In this document: in pieces, positions 23,539 to 35,800 of the stretch
How positions within the stretch are numbered: the stretch's first letter is position 1
How the letters are laid out: each line of letters starts with the position of its first letter
Source: Casuarina equisetifolia
Taxonomy: Eukaryota > Streptophyta > Magnoliopsida > Fagales > Casuarinaceae
Assembly: GCA_028551475.1 (NCBI GenBank)
Contig: CM052356.1
Span: 12,489,884-12,553,883, forward strand
Direction: 5' to 3'
DNA length: 64,000 nt
Notes under the pieces: model-generated
What the model saw: only the letters and a program-made list of their open reading frames with translations
Told to the model about the DNA's origin: nothing
Databases searched by the model: none
Translations under genes and position numbers: made by a program

Positions 23539-24345
23539 ATGACCCACAAACTGACCCGAGTTCACATAACCTGCGAATTGACCTAAGTAACTGCAAACAT
23601 GAAGGGGAGATCGGGGCTACACTTCGATTAGTGGAACACTAAGCCAAAATTAAGCCATGGATGGCCTCACAGCTAAGTTGTTAAGTATGCTGGAAGACTG
23701 TGGCTGAGGTGTCAAGGCTATCATAGTCTTCATCGAGATCGTAGAAAATGTAAGTGAAATACTCATTATTGAAAATATGGCCGCCAATGGTGGCAAGCTG
23801 GTCAAGGATTTTCATCATGTCATGAAGGAATTCCATCACAAAACAAGAGCCTCAGTTGATTGTCTAGAGCTGTAGGCGAAAGGTAGAAGAATCGGTAAAC
23901 AATTGAGCCATGTAAGAGCGGGTGAGGTGAGACCACGCGGCAATAGATGACCATCTGTCCAATTAATTGGGTGACCACAATGTTCATGGAGGTGGCTAGA
24001 ATCCACCCAAAGGCCACCTAATAGCGAAGAAGCCACAAATGGTAGGCAGGGTTAGGGATTTTATGCCATTGAAACCAATTAGGGTTTCAAGTGGTGTAGG
24101 CTCACAACCATTGAGAATCGATAGTAGCTATTGTGAGATGAGGAACAATAAAAGTCGCATCTTCTAGGCAACAAAATTGGTGTTGTAGAAACACTTAGTG
24201 ACAGTCAGAAAAGGCATTAACCACATCAGAGAGGCCGCCAGGACTATTGGAAGAGGTGGGTTAAGGTTAGGGTTTGGTGCATTGGCTATATTTACAAAGG
24301 GGTTTTTTGATAGGTGGGCATTGGCTGCTAGTTCTATCGATACCA
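23539..24345 (-). pseudogene. Copia gag relic (5' part) and primer-binding site
   Basis: The minus strand downstream of the 5' LTR starts with TGGTATCGATAGAAC (24331-24345), a mutated initiator-Met primer-binding site. It then shows a UBN2-type copia gag in pieces. Recognisable are TAHMAQLFTDSSTFRLQL, then MMKILDQLATIGGHIFNNE, then FYDLDEDYDSL, matching the usual KSLADSLAAIG...GLDSDYD pattern. Stops interrupt it. The Athila-type element broke this region at 23538/14735. Confidence 0.75.
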
Positions 24346-24708
24346 TGAAATGACTCAATTGATTATAGCAAATTGATTGGAATTCACTGATTGAAACAAA
24401 GGACGAACAAACCCTAAATTGCTGAAATTCTCGATAATCTTTTCATTGAATTTGATTGCATTAAATACATTGGTATTTACAAATTGTAAGAGGAAAGAAA
24501 ATATACACTTAATCAAATCAAAATTCTTTACAAATTTACAAGAGTAAATTAGGAAAGGTTTTCCGACGACAAGCAACAGCAAGTGCGAACTCACTTGATT
24601 GCGCGTAAACGCGAGGCAGTTGCTGTTGGCGTGGCCCTAAGGTTGACACATACATGGTAGGTGATGTGGTTGCTAATGTGGCAACTAATGTGGCTGACTA
24701 TTCTAACA
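24346..24708 (-). repeat. 5' LTR of the copia relic
   Basis: 363 bp, TG...CA. On the minus strand it begins TGTTAGAATAGTCAGCC. It aligns with 10970-11322 with many differences and is followed by the ATTTC duplication at 24709-24713. Confidence 0.88.
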
Positions 24709-24713
24709 ATTTC

Positions 24714-25831
24714 ATATTTTCTCTTGCTCAATGAAAGTGGCATAGACAAAATCATTTGTGTTTCTTTATCTCAATGATGTCTTAAAGACAAACGCGAAAT
24801 ATCCAAGCAAAACTTTTTCTCAAAATACAAAAGCAAGGAGGCAACAAAATCAAGGTAACAACGTAACCCTAAACTAAAGAAAAAACTAGGCAACTTCAAA
24901 TATATGAACCAAGAAGGAGTAAACCAGGAGAAGAGTTGAAGTAATAGAGCCGGCCCCTAAGAAAGCACTAATTCATGTTTTGTCCCTTATAGAACTGCTT
25001 ATAACACGTCCACAAAACGAGAGAGCACTGCGACTGGTGGGCCTCCTAAGAGTCGACAATTGTCGTACGAAAACAAGTCTAAAGTGTTTAAAAATCGTTT
25101 AGCACATGGCTCGTTCCAAGGACGCAGTTATTTGTTTCCTCTCTCGTTCAAGACGCATGTTCTTGTCCAAATTTGCTACCAAGGTTGAATAAAAAATAAC
25201 AATCAAGCAACGCTGCAAACATTTTAATGATTACATGATTGAATATTCGGCAACTACACTTCTAACTGGTTAATAGAACAGCCTATGAAATTATTATCCA
25301 TACGCTTTTGATATTTGGCCTGGGGAAAAAGGAAAAAAAAAAAATGAAATATACTTATTTTCTTTTCCGTTAACATAAAGGGTTAGTAGAACAACAAGGG
25401 AGATAAAGAAGGCCAATTAGACATGGCTCAATATATTTTTGTTGGAAGAACGCTTTCTGATAGCGACAGATTGAATTTTAATAGATCTTTAATCATTTCT
25501 TTACTTCACTCAGGTTCATCATCTAAAAAACACTTCACGTCGGACAGAATAAACTCCTATAGTTTTTTTGTCGTTGATGGGCTTATCCAAATTAACCTAC
25601 TGCATCTCCTTCCTGTTGACGAGAAAGACCACTAGATTAAATATGCGTCCTTTGGAAACAAGGAAATCATCATCTACTATATGCAATAGTGAGCTGCTCT
25701 ACGTCGAAGCATCCAATTGTATCCCTTCAGCTCTTTCATTCTCCATGTTGCTAATCTTTGCACATCAGAATATATAAATACTGAATGATACAAAAACCAA
25801 ATTTCATTTCAAACACGAGTGGAGTTTACTT
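24714..25831. other. Spacer and likely 3' UTR of the zinc-finger gene
   Basis: No gene recognised. The part next to 25832 is downstream of the stop of the minus-strand zinc-finger gene. Open frames at 25423-25777 have no recognisable motif. Confidence 0.4.
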
Positions 25832-26329
25832 TCACAACCTTAGAGACAAATCAAGTTGGTTGAACTCTTCTTGGACATTCTCAGGCCTGTAGCCTTCACG
25901 CCAGGAGCTTGCTTCCCCTGTTGAACGAGGGTGCGCCTCTATCTTACCGTAACATATATCAGTAGCAAACCAACCGGCAGGACCATGATATTCGAACCCT
26001 TCTAAAGGTGGCTGAATATGTCGAACATGACTTGTAATGTTAGACTTTGATCTCGGCCCGTGGTTTGGTCCTCCATGAGCTTGGACTGCCGAATTTAGCT
26101 CCCTGCTTTTTTTGGCTAGTGTTCGTTCAAGCTTATGAGCGTTTTGGTGCCCGCCAAGTGCTTGGGAACTATAAAACTTCTTTCGGCAATAATTACAAGA
26201 GAATATCCGAGGCTCGGTGGGGGTAAGAGACGACGAGGACAATGAAGGTGACGGATCGAGGATGAGATCTAGATTGGGCTGATTGTTGGGCAGGCTGAGA
26301 TGAAGAGAAGTATTGGGTTCGAAATCCAT
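25832..26329 (-). CDS. Single C2H2 zinc-finger protein with two EAR motifs (ZFP/KNUCKLES-type)
   Basis: Intronless, 165 residues. One plant-type finger, C45-x2-C48-x12-H61-x3-H65, carries the QALGGH signature ([15 protein letters not shown]) that binds DNA. EAR repression motifs flank it: LHLSLP (9-14) and LDLIL (20-24) near the N-terminus, and LDLSLRL as the last seven residues. The finger sequence resembles the Arabidopsis ZFP1/3/4/7 group, which are nuclear repressors recruiting TOPLESS-type co-repressors in hormone and developmental responses. Length and single-exon structure suit that group. The start MDFEPNTSL is the usual beginning. Exact orthology is not decided; KNUCKLES/SUPERMAN-type relatives have a different finger context. 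Confidence 0.88.
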   Translation of the reverse strand: MDFEPNTSLHLSLPNNQPNLDLILDPSPSLSSSSLTPTEPRIFSCNYCRKKFYSSQALGGHQNAHKLERTLAKKSRELNSAVQAHGGPNHGPRSKSNITSHVRHIQPPLEGFEYHGPAGWFATDICYGKIEAHPRSTGEASSWREGYRPENVQEEFNQLDLSLRL

Positions 26330-29300
26330 GAGGTCTCACAGATAGAAAAATGAGAAAGATTTGTAAGCTTACCAGTGCAGTCTGTTTGGAAATGAAAGAG
26401 CGCACTTGGCTAAGCGAAGAGGACTCGTCTTACATTATATGAGCTTCAGAGGTTCACTGTTCCTGTACCCATAAATAGTATAAAGAGTGGAAGGATGGTG
26501 GCTTTGAGTCAGTGGAGTCGGTGAGAGATAGGAGAGAGACAGACAGTGCAAATATCTGGAGAATTGGAGGGTTGTCCGCTCTACTAGTGGCAGCATCTGA
26601 ATCTCCAGTCGATCTATGAAATACTTGCTTGGTATTCCCTGAACATTTGCAAGAAAAATAAGGGGTTTGATTTAAATTACGAAATATTGTTTCCTAATCT
26701 TCTCTGTCTTTAGTGGACACGTGTAACTGACCCATCTAATCATATGTTCAATCACACATTGGTTCGGTCTTTCTGCTTCTTATCGACTGGGTATGCGAGA
26801 TAATGCAGTAATCTTGTCAATTTCCAGCATTGGTATTGGATGTCAAACAAGATATACTGCCTTGGCTAGACAAGAATTGCAATAAGATTCAGGAACATTG
26901 ACATATGGCACAAACCATCCTCTGGATTGGGGCGCACTGTGATAGATTCTTAAAAGTGATATCCATGGTGCACTTTGGTACATGAACGCAATTAATCCTG
27001 GACAACTAAAAGTCGCACCGCTGTACTCAGACCGATCACGAAAGACAACAGATCTAATAAAAGCATGTGCAATTTTTTCGAAAGTTTTACATTTGCATAA
27101 AGACGGGAACAATGTCATATATCCCTGCTGGGGACTGGTAAAAGCAGACAAATTAAAATCAATATAGATAGAGACAAGGACATTTTTTATAAAACAAGAA
27201 TAAGGTTGTCGAATATTACTTGGAATGAATAGTACTGGAACATATTCATTTTGTAGGGTGAAATACTGGAGACTGGTAGAGTATCTCATGCATGTTAAAT
27301 ATAATACCACCAAATGATTGTTGTAACAATTATGTATTTGCAGATTCTATTTAGCATCTTCACAAATGTAGAATTAAGCCAAGGGAAAAGAGGAAGAGGG
27401 AAAACCATGGAAGGAGAAAATTGAATCACTGAAGTCAGTGGTTCATCATCAATCAAGGACAAGTTATGGAGGGCTCCTTAATCAAAATTGCCCAAGTACT
27501 TCCCTGAACACATTATAGCCGTCCGATGATAGGCATTGCAAGTCGATCCTATGATTATGACCGTCGATCCATCACCTACATATTTAGAGCGTGAAAGGTA
27601 TAACGCCTCAGAGGGACCCATATTCCTCTATGTATTTATGTCACCAATTGGGTTAGCTTGTTTAGATTACATAGAGCCCATGTGAATCCCCCCGCTTCCG
27701 CTTTCTGTCTCTCCAGGATCAATCTCTTTATTTTTTCTCACAATTTTTTTTTTTTTGTGTATTTTTTTAACTGAGCCAAGCACATGGGAACAGGATATGG
27801 AATTGTAGAATAGCAGACACTGAATCCAATATGCATCCCTTAAATTGTACGATCATCAATCCCATCAAGTAACTAATGTTCATTCACAAAACTAAAAGAT
27901 TTTGTCGCAACATGATTTTGGGATCATAATCTTGCAGGTAGGCTATGATTGCGCCGAGCCTTGTCTGCCATTCAGAAACACAGCACAAACTAGGAGAGCG
28001 CCTATCGCTACTTCTTTTGTCAGCCAATTGTTCCCAAAATTCCCAGTTTGAAGCACAAAATCCTTGTAAAACAACACCGCATGTCTGTCTATCCAAGCGC
28101 CCTTCACTTTCCAACAATCTCACAGGACATGGGGCCAGAATCCACATGCTTTATATCTGGATCGGCACCAATCACGTCATTGTTTAGTGGTTCTTAAAAA
28201 TTGCACGTTTCTGAGCAGCTGTGTTGATTTTGAGAAGCAACACTTGCTTACTTCAAAATGCTTAATCTGCTTCACGATCTCTGTACAAGGCTGAAATACT
28301 GCCGGTTTTATGAAACAACCTGCACGTTGAGTTTTGTGCCAAAGATTTTTACACATCTCTGAGAAGCTGTTCCCAATTTAGAGGCCTTAAGTTCCTAGTT
28401 TTGGTTCCAATTCTTCTGCTGAAGTAAAATCATGCCCGGTCATGTCATGGCTCAAGGCCCGTGATTCAGTTCCATGTTTGCCCGTAATACAGTCAAAACG
28501 AGAAGATCAATTCTTTGGAAAGAATGAATAAAATTGATGTGGAAAATGCTGTTGCAATTCTTTTTTCTATGAATAAGTAAGTTTTATACCAAAAAACAAA
28601 ATGCAGTTGCAAATTATTCTGTAAACATTGCTAAACATGATTGACATAATCGCTATCATGTTTTAGTTGTTGTCTAGTGAAAAACTATCAATCGCTATCA
28701 TATTTATGGTCTTGGATTGAAAAACATGTAAGAGATAAGGGCAAGCTACATAAACATTCACATCCATTTGAAAATAGTTTATTTATGAAGAAGAAGAAAA
28801 AAAAAACTCGCTGTAAATAGGACTAATTAACTTTGCCTTCTTTTGGTTTACTTCTTGTTTTATGATAGTTTATTCTCGAGACACATCTTAAAATGTTTAA
28901 TTAAATCTGTAGTTTTTTTCATTTTTATTTTATGATTCCAAAGGGCCATAGTGACATTTTAAAAGCACTGATAGAAATTTATTCTTAAAGATTCGTTCTG
29001 CTGATTGAAGACTTTCTGACAAGTTAGAATAATTAAGCTGAAACTTTACGTCAGAAGCTGTTTGAAGTCAACGATGTTAGCGTACATTGAACCACTCAAA
29101 CCTGAATTCACCCATTCAATGGACTACAGGATTGTAATGTATTAAAGATTTTTGAAATCCCAAGCATTACTCACATGCTGGTTGAGAAAGACCGTCTTTC
29201 ATAATTACTTAAAAACCACTGAACCTGAAAGGACAGTTCATCTATACTCCATTACTTTATTACGGCTGTCCAATACGAGCGGTTTAACCAGTCACCCATT

Positions 29301-29432
29301 TGGTATTCCAACAAGCCCCGTAGTTTTATGTAACATCCCAAGGCTTTTTGAATTTATAGTGAATACAAGGACATTCTAAGGCATCTGATTTTGTTGAGGA
29401 TGTTTGGATTTGTTTCATATCAAAAGGAGAAG
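26330..29432. other. Promoter side of the zinc-finger gene and unassigned spacer
   Basis: Upstream of the zinc-finger gene there is a CATAAATAGTATAAAG stretch (26469-26484) that could serve as a TATA-like element on either strand. Two longer frames (minus 26843-27313, 156 codons; minus 27884-28147, 87 codons) show no domain I recognise and have no clear splice partners. They may be chance or fragments. A T-rich run sits near 27730-27765. Nothing else supported. Confidence 0.4.
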
Positions 29433-29995
29433 ATAAAAAGAGTAAGGGTTTATCTCAAAATCTTAAGATATTAAGTAAAAAAATATCATTATTTATAAGA
29501 TCAATAATCTATCCTTAGACTTTTAATTTGAAATAATACCCACTTTAACACTCCCTAACTTGCATATTGATACAAACATTATACATAAATTGAAACTCAA
29601 CTTCAGGACATAAAGAATTACAAAGTAAAGGCTCATCTATAGTTTTGATATCATATTAAAGTTTGAAAGTTCATCTCAAAACTTTAAGAAATTAGGTGAA
29701 AAAACTTCATCGCTTATAAGTTGAAGGGTCTATCCTCATGTTTTCAATGTGAAATAATATCTACCTTTAATATTTTTCTTCACTTACATGTTGATATAAG
29801 CATTACAAGTGGACTAAAACCCAACTTTAAGGTGAAAGGGATTACAAAGCAACAACCCATCTTTGGCTTTAATATCATATTAAAGAATAAAGGTCTATTT
29901 CAAAACCTTAAGATATTAGGTAAGAAAATCTCATCATTTATAAATTTAATGATCCATCTCACACTTTGAATATAAAACAACACTCACTTTTAATA
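29433..29995 (-). repeat. TRIM array (three LTR units, minus orientation, diverged)
   Basis: Reverse-complement copies of the 119-bp TRIM LTR lie at 29433-29550, 29654-29772 and 29878-29995. They are separated by interiors of about 103-105 bp that end in a degraded TGATATC-type primer-binding site. The period is about 224 bp, as in the plus-strand array at 38745-39313, but identity is much lower. No target duplication was found. Short open frames within it are not genes. Confidence 0.8.
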
Positions 29996-31266
29996 GATTT
30001 GCAACAGTTAGTTTTAGGCCGATCATTTTCTACCAATCAAACTCCCAGTCTTAACGTTTTAAAACAAGCACTAGCAACTGGATTTTCATTTTGGTTATTT
30101 CTTATTTGCTTACTAAGAAAATAATCGAAACCTCCGTTTGACAAGTTTAAGCGAGAGAGACTCACCTGGCAAATTTCTGCGTGGTTTGGCTGACGAGATG
30201 GGCCGCCTGCTGTTTTGCATTTTGGATTAGCATATAACAAGCAGCTGAGATAGGAATGACACTCGAAATGCTCATGATTTGTCGGGTTTTTTATAAAGGA
30301 AATATAGGGGTTATGGAGGACCATTATTTATGATATCTCATGGCGTCTGTCTTTTCTGCCGAGACTAAATATTTAATATCCTTTATTGGATTATTTAATA
30401 GATCCGTGTTATTTGGTCCGGCATTATAACCTACGTAATGCTTTCTGTCCCCGCATGTCGAATATCATCGGAGTCTTCAAGTTAGAGCTTCATCTAGAAC
30501 ATTATCTTTAATCCAAAGGCGTAAGAGTTTTAGACATAACACATTAACCAAATACTTGAAACTTTCTCTCTCCATATCACGGATTTTTCTCTTCTCTTTA
30601 TCTTTTTTTTTTAATTATTTATTCCTTGGTTATGTTTGTGGTTGTAGGGACAGAGGTATAATACCATAACTGGCCCCCGATATGGTTTTAAATTCATGCA
30701 TGACCACCTTTTGATGTGGAAAGCCAGCTTTGTTTTCCTACTTCGTTGTTTCTTTCTGCTGCTGTTCCCTGCACTGAGCTTGAAATTAAGTGAATCTGTA
30801 TCAACCCACTTCCAGGAATGTGTGCTGTTTGACCCCTTTTTTTATTTTTGTTCTGCTTCCATACTGTAACCATTGGCAAAGGATACTGGTGACTTAGGGT
30901 ATAAGAACAGTTGGACTCGATCACGTAGTCAAGAAATCTTGTAGTTCGTAACTTCTCTCTTCTAACGTACAAGCTAGGGCATGATTTAGATACAATCAAT
31001 ATGAGGTTTTTGTTGGAAAAAAATATGTTTTGTTGTGACAAATTTGGCTACATATAATATATAAATGTTTTTCATATGTTGATGTACAAATTTGAACAAA
31101 AAGTAAAAGGTATGCAAATTATAATATCAATTAATGATATTATAAAGTAGCCAAGTTCTATATTCCTATATAATACAACCTTATATAGGCTCAAAAGAAA
31201 TATTTTTATGCAATAAAAATTAGAGAAATATTAGTTGCATAACAATTTCTTTTAGAGAAAGAGTGA
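29996..31266. other. Intergenic spacer, no gene recognised
   Basis: Contains unassigned frames on the minus strand (30037-30324, 30694-31041) without motifs. AT-rich, with a T-run near 30604. No terminal repeats seen. Confidence 0.4.
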
Positions 31267-32485
31267 TGTTGGATCTTATATTTTTGCAGGCCACTTAAAG
31301 TCCAATTAAGGATTGATCCAAGCCCATATAAAGTACGCCACTCGAAGTCCACTTAAGGACTGATCGAAGCCCACATGAAGCAGGCCATTTAAAGTCCACT
31401 TAAAAGTCAATCCAAGCCCAATGCTAATTAAACAAGCCTACTCATTGAGAAATGGCACTATTTGAGTTAAATGACCAGAGCACTTGTTTAATTGAGCTCT
31501 TGACTGAGAAGCCCTAGCCCCTAAATTTGAAGTATTCTCGCACAGTTTCTATCTCTCTCTCTTTGAGTAGTCGATTCTTCAATTGGAAGATTTGATAAGC
31601 AACTAAATGTCAAAATGGTTGTTTGTGAGCATTAATTGAAGCTTTAACTATAGATTGATGGAAATCTCTTTATCTCCTAGTAGGAAAAAGGCTATGAGTG
31701 TGTCAGGTTTGACAAGAAACCCTAATGAGCTCTTGTTATTCGAATATGATATAAAAAGCTCTTCTTGACAATTAAATAGAAGTTTTTGATAAGATACTTG
31801 TGAAAAATCATGAGGAGGATTTGAAGTTGCTCAAGCATTGCTATCTCTACTAGCTTTCGTGATACTCTTTAATCTTTGGTGATATTCAGTGAAACTCTCT
31901 TAAGATCATTTCTTTGTAATCATATATACTTGTATACACTTCTTTATGTGCTAATTAAACTCTTATCATTATATGCATATAAATCTTGTCGTAAATGTGA
32001 AACCCTAATATGATGATATTTGGGGTTTTATGATTAGAGCTTAGATTCTTATTCAATATCTTGAATAAGCTCTTTGATTAGTAATATCCTTCATAAACTT
32101 CACACTATTTGGGAATTTGCTATTGTAATAAGGTTGAGTCAACCTTTTATTGTAAACTGTGACTTGTGTAGCTCCTTAAGGAGGAGTTGGAAAGTTTAGG
32201 AGAACATTTTCCCTTAATCAATAAGTAAAGAGGACTTCAACTAGTTGAGTTTGAGGAAGAAGAGGATGGAAATAGGTGAAAAGGGTTGAACTACCATAGA
32301 AAATCTGTGTCTATTCTTGTTGTTTATGTGTACTTTATCTTGTTGCTTACATTCATCCTGTGTTTTATTTTATTTTATTTTATTGTGAGTGTTTAAAGAC
32401 CAATTGATAGACATAACTTAGGATAAGCAATTTAACCATCCCCCCCCCCCCCCCCGGGGCTCTTCTTGGTTAGCATTATACCTAA
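31267..32485 (+). repeat. Probable C-rich LTR remnant (SIRE/Maximus-like)
   Basis: Starts TGTTGGATC, has CTTTAAT/AATAAG-rich middle parts and ends in a run of 16 C (32440-32455) followed by GGGGCTCTTCTTGG. Plant SIRE-type copia LTRs commonly end in such a C-run shortly before their primer-binding site. Three imperfect repeats with a period of about 48 bp (AAAGTCCACTTAAGGACTGAT-type) occupy 31287-31420. No partner LTR and no target duplication were found, so boundaries and family are tentative. Confidence 0.4.
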
Positions 32486-32887
32486 TAGTTTTCACGTTGA
32501 TTCACCCTATTATGGTGAAAAAATGTAATTGGAATAAATAATTGCTCCTACGAGAACTTTTCTTTTGCAAAACACAAAATTATAGGATGTGTTATAAGCT
32601 ATTATTCATAATTTTTTTATTAAATCAAATGTATATATAATCGTGATTAGTATAACATAATACTAAGAATATATTCTTATGATCAAATAATTCATAACAT
32701 ATATTAGATCAAACAAAGTATCTTTAAGTCTCTAAATATATTGAAATTAAAACTTTATCTCTTCAAGTTTCCTCAAAGTCTTAAGGAAATATACATAGTT
32801 TACTTCATACTAAGATATAATACTTGATGTAGGTAGGAGAAAGTCAATATAAATTTATTCTATAGTCCCAAAAATTAGAATAAAAAA

Positions 32888-35800
32888 TTACAGAAACAAC
32901 CCATCATATAAACATATAAATATATAAATAAACACACAAGAGGTACAAGATCTAAGGTGATTCAAACTAACACAATATCTTACGTTGGTATAGCTATTGG
33001 CCCTTTCTCCTCTTATTAAGTTTTTTTTTTTTAAAGGAATGCAAAATGCAATTTACAAAACCCATGCATAGCTCACAAATGGTTATTCTCAGCATTGATG
33101 GTAACTTTCTCATTAAGTTATGTCTATAACATCTACATATTGGTCTCTCTCTTGGCTAGCAACTACAACATAAAGCAATGCCCCTTAGTTGTGGCCCTCA
33201 AAATGTAACATAACCCTGTCTTCTCTTTTTAATAAGTTTTTCTATGAGCATCCTCTTTTATACTAACACAAAAGGGAATAACAACTAGATATAATTAGGA
33301 TACAAAGTAAAGGATTGATCTAACCTTATTAATTTTCATTCCAAACTTTTTACAATTTTCATATTTCAAAGTAAACTTAGTAGAATAGTCTTGTACAATA
33401 GGTTGATTTGCTACATATGTAATCTTTAAGAATTTCAATAGTTAAGCATACTTTTAACGTTGACCCTCTAACCTAATTATCACATAAGTTACATTAAAAG
33501 ATGTGTATCTTTTCTAACTTCTTAAACTCTTCATTTATCATCTATAAAGGAATACCTAACTATTTAGCACATCACCTCCAACAGAAAATGTATATCTCCC
33601 CTATCTCATTGAGCTCTCTTCCTTCATCTCTAGTATGATGAAAGAGTACTTAGCAATAGGTGCATCATTCTTGAATGATCCATCAAAATCTTTGATCCAA
33701 CTCTTTTAAGAATCTTTATAATCTCATGAATTTCATGTCCCTTATAAGTATAGCTATCACCTTCCTTTCATGGGGAGTACCTTTTCCATTATAGCTCATT
33801 AAGTGTTATTGATTAAGCCAAATATGAAGATAATCAATAGCATTTTTACCACCATTAAGGATCTAAACTCCAAATCAATATCTGACTATAAAAAAGCAAT
33901 AGTCCATCTTCAATAGCTTGAAATGTCAACCAAGAACATGCATAACAAGCATCTACATTATGATAGATGAACCCTATATTGGTCTCCTTTCTTCAATTTC
34001 ATTCAATTGAAGAAATTCCACAATACTTCATCTTGAGTACCTAGTTGTCCCAAAGATATACTATAATCCTTTCAAGTTTTCTATAACAAGTTGTACCATA
34101 AGTTCCCTCCATAACTTATCTCCAAAAAATCATTTCAAGGCTCAACAATCAATCCCATTGTTAACACCTTAGAAGTGAATGATATACCATAAATATTCAA
34201 CTTAAAGTAAACATAAAAGTTGTAGCTTGAGCATTTCATAAATTTATACATGCCACAAATTTGTAGAACTTTAAGTATCACTACTTGTGAACTAATACAA
34301 ATTTGTACAAGTTTTCCTTTACCAGTAAATCATATTCTTCTTTAACTTTGAATCTTGTAGGCTAATATAATATAACATAAATCACCACCACAGCTCAATA
34401 TCACCCATATCAAAGTTCTTATAATCATTAAGGAGAATATATCATATCATTCAATAATTGTTTATATAATATGGTGTATCATTTAATAGTCAACTACAAT
34501 GACTCATAGTAGGTACTAGCACCACTATAGGTTTCCTTTCAACATATACTCACATTAGGAAATACCTTATGGAATTGAATTGTTATCTTGTGAATATTCC
34601 AATCAAAGAGTGATTAAAAAAAATGAATCTCATTTCTTATTTAATCATTAAGGTAGTAATTAGAGAAGTAATATCAATTAACTAAGGATCTAAGGTACAA
34701 ATATTGATATAATAGAAACACCAAGTAATATCAAGTAACAATAATTCCGAAAATCTCTCATTATTCCATAATTCAACAATGTGAGACAATCATCTAAGAC
34801 TTCCATTCTTCTATTTCTTGCTCTTAGCATCACACAACTTTATTTCTCCTTTATGTTATTGTTAACTAACAACATACTAAAAACACTAAATGAAAAACAC
34901 TAACCTCTTCTAATATCAAAGCATACTAGCCTTTTAATATATTAGCCCTTCTTTGAAACTCTATGCCTTAGTCAAATGCACAACCAATGAAGTTTAGATA
35001 ATTGCAAAATAGACAAAACGATCTCATTTCATGTCCTTGTCAATAGCAATAAATGAAAGCACTAATGACAAACACTTTTTGCAACCTTGTTTAGGAGTGT
35101 AGTTACCAACCTCCTAGAATATCAACCTTTCATTGGAATCATATTCCAATAAGATCCCACATACTTAATAGAATAAACAATAAAACCATAATAATTTGAC
35201 ACAAGAAAATTTTTAAAGTCCAACAAAGATACCTGTAATTCCTTTTGTGAAAATCTAATTAACAAGATCCTTAATACTGAACAAATCAAGACAAAGGTAC
35301 CAAGAACACACATACCAAGCTACTCTAATTCCATCTTCATCATCCTTAATAGCCTACCCCCATTCATTCCATATTAAATTAATATGAAATCCACCACATA
35401 AATAAACAAGGTCCAAAAAGTTAATAACAAATTCATCAATTATTGGACCCTCTGGACCTCAAAATCATAATCCAAACAAACCATTAAACTCTAATTGAAA
35501 TGTTTTGCAAGAGTAACCAAAAATACAATTTCTTTGCTGGTACATGTAAAGTATGTGTTGAAATATGTTATCTACGCATGCAAGTCACACAATTTTGCTT
35601 AATGTAGGCATTCTTTTGTGTGTGCACTCACTATAGTAACATGTAGTCATGCTCCCTTATTCGGTCACTTATGGGTCCAACCCATTTTATTCCATAAGCT
35701 TTTGCTATAATTCTTTGCAATTTTCTACTTCGAACCAAACTTTAGTAAACAAATTCACCATTTGCTCTAGAAAGTTTCAACAATTTAGCATTAATGGTTG

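Larger units (their letters stand above)
10970..24708 (-). mobile_element. Old Ty1/copia element (minus strand), split by a nested Athila-type insertion
   Basis: LTRs at 10970-11322 and 24346-24708 align over their length but differ strongly. The element is flanked by a perfect 5-bp target duplication ATTTC (10965-10969 and 24709-24713). Removing the nested element and its duplication leaves about 4.94 kb, a normal copia size. Reading the minus strand gives LTR, primer-binding site, gag (24340-23539), then after the nested insertion the zinc knuckle, GAG-pre-integrase, integrase, reverse transcriptase, RNase H, polypurine tract and LTR. All coding parts are full of stops and shifts, so this is a relic. 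Confidence 0.92.

Noticed and set aside
26469..26484. TATA-like element for a plus-strand gene
   Set aside because: CATAAATAGTATAAAG points to the plus strand, but no coding sequence follows; left as a note in the spacer.
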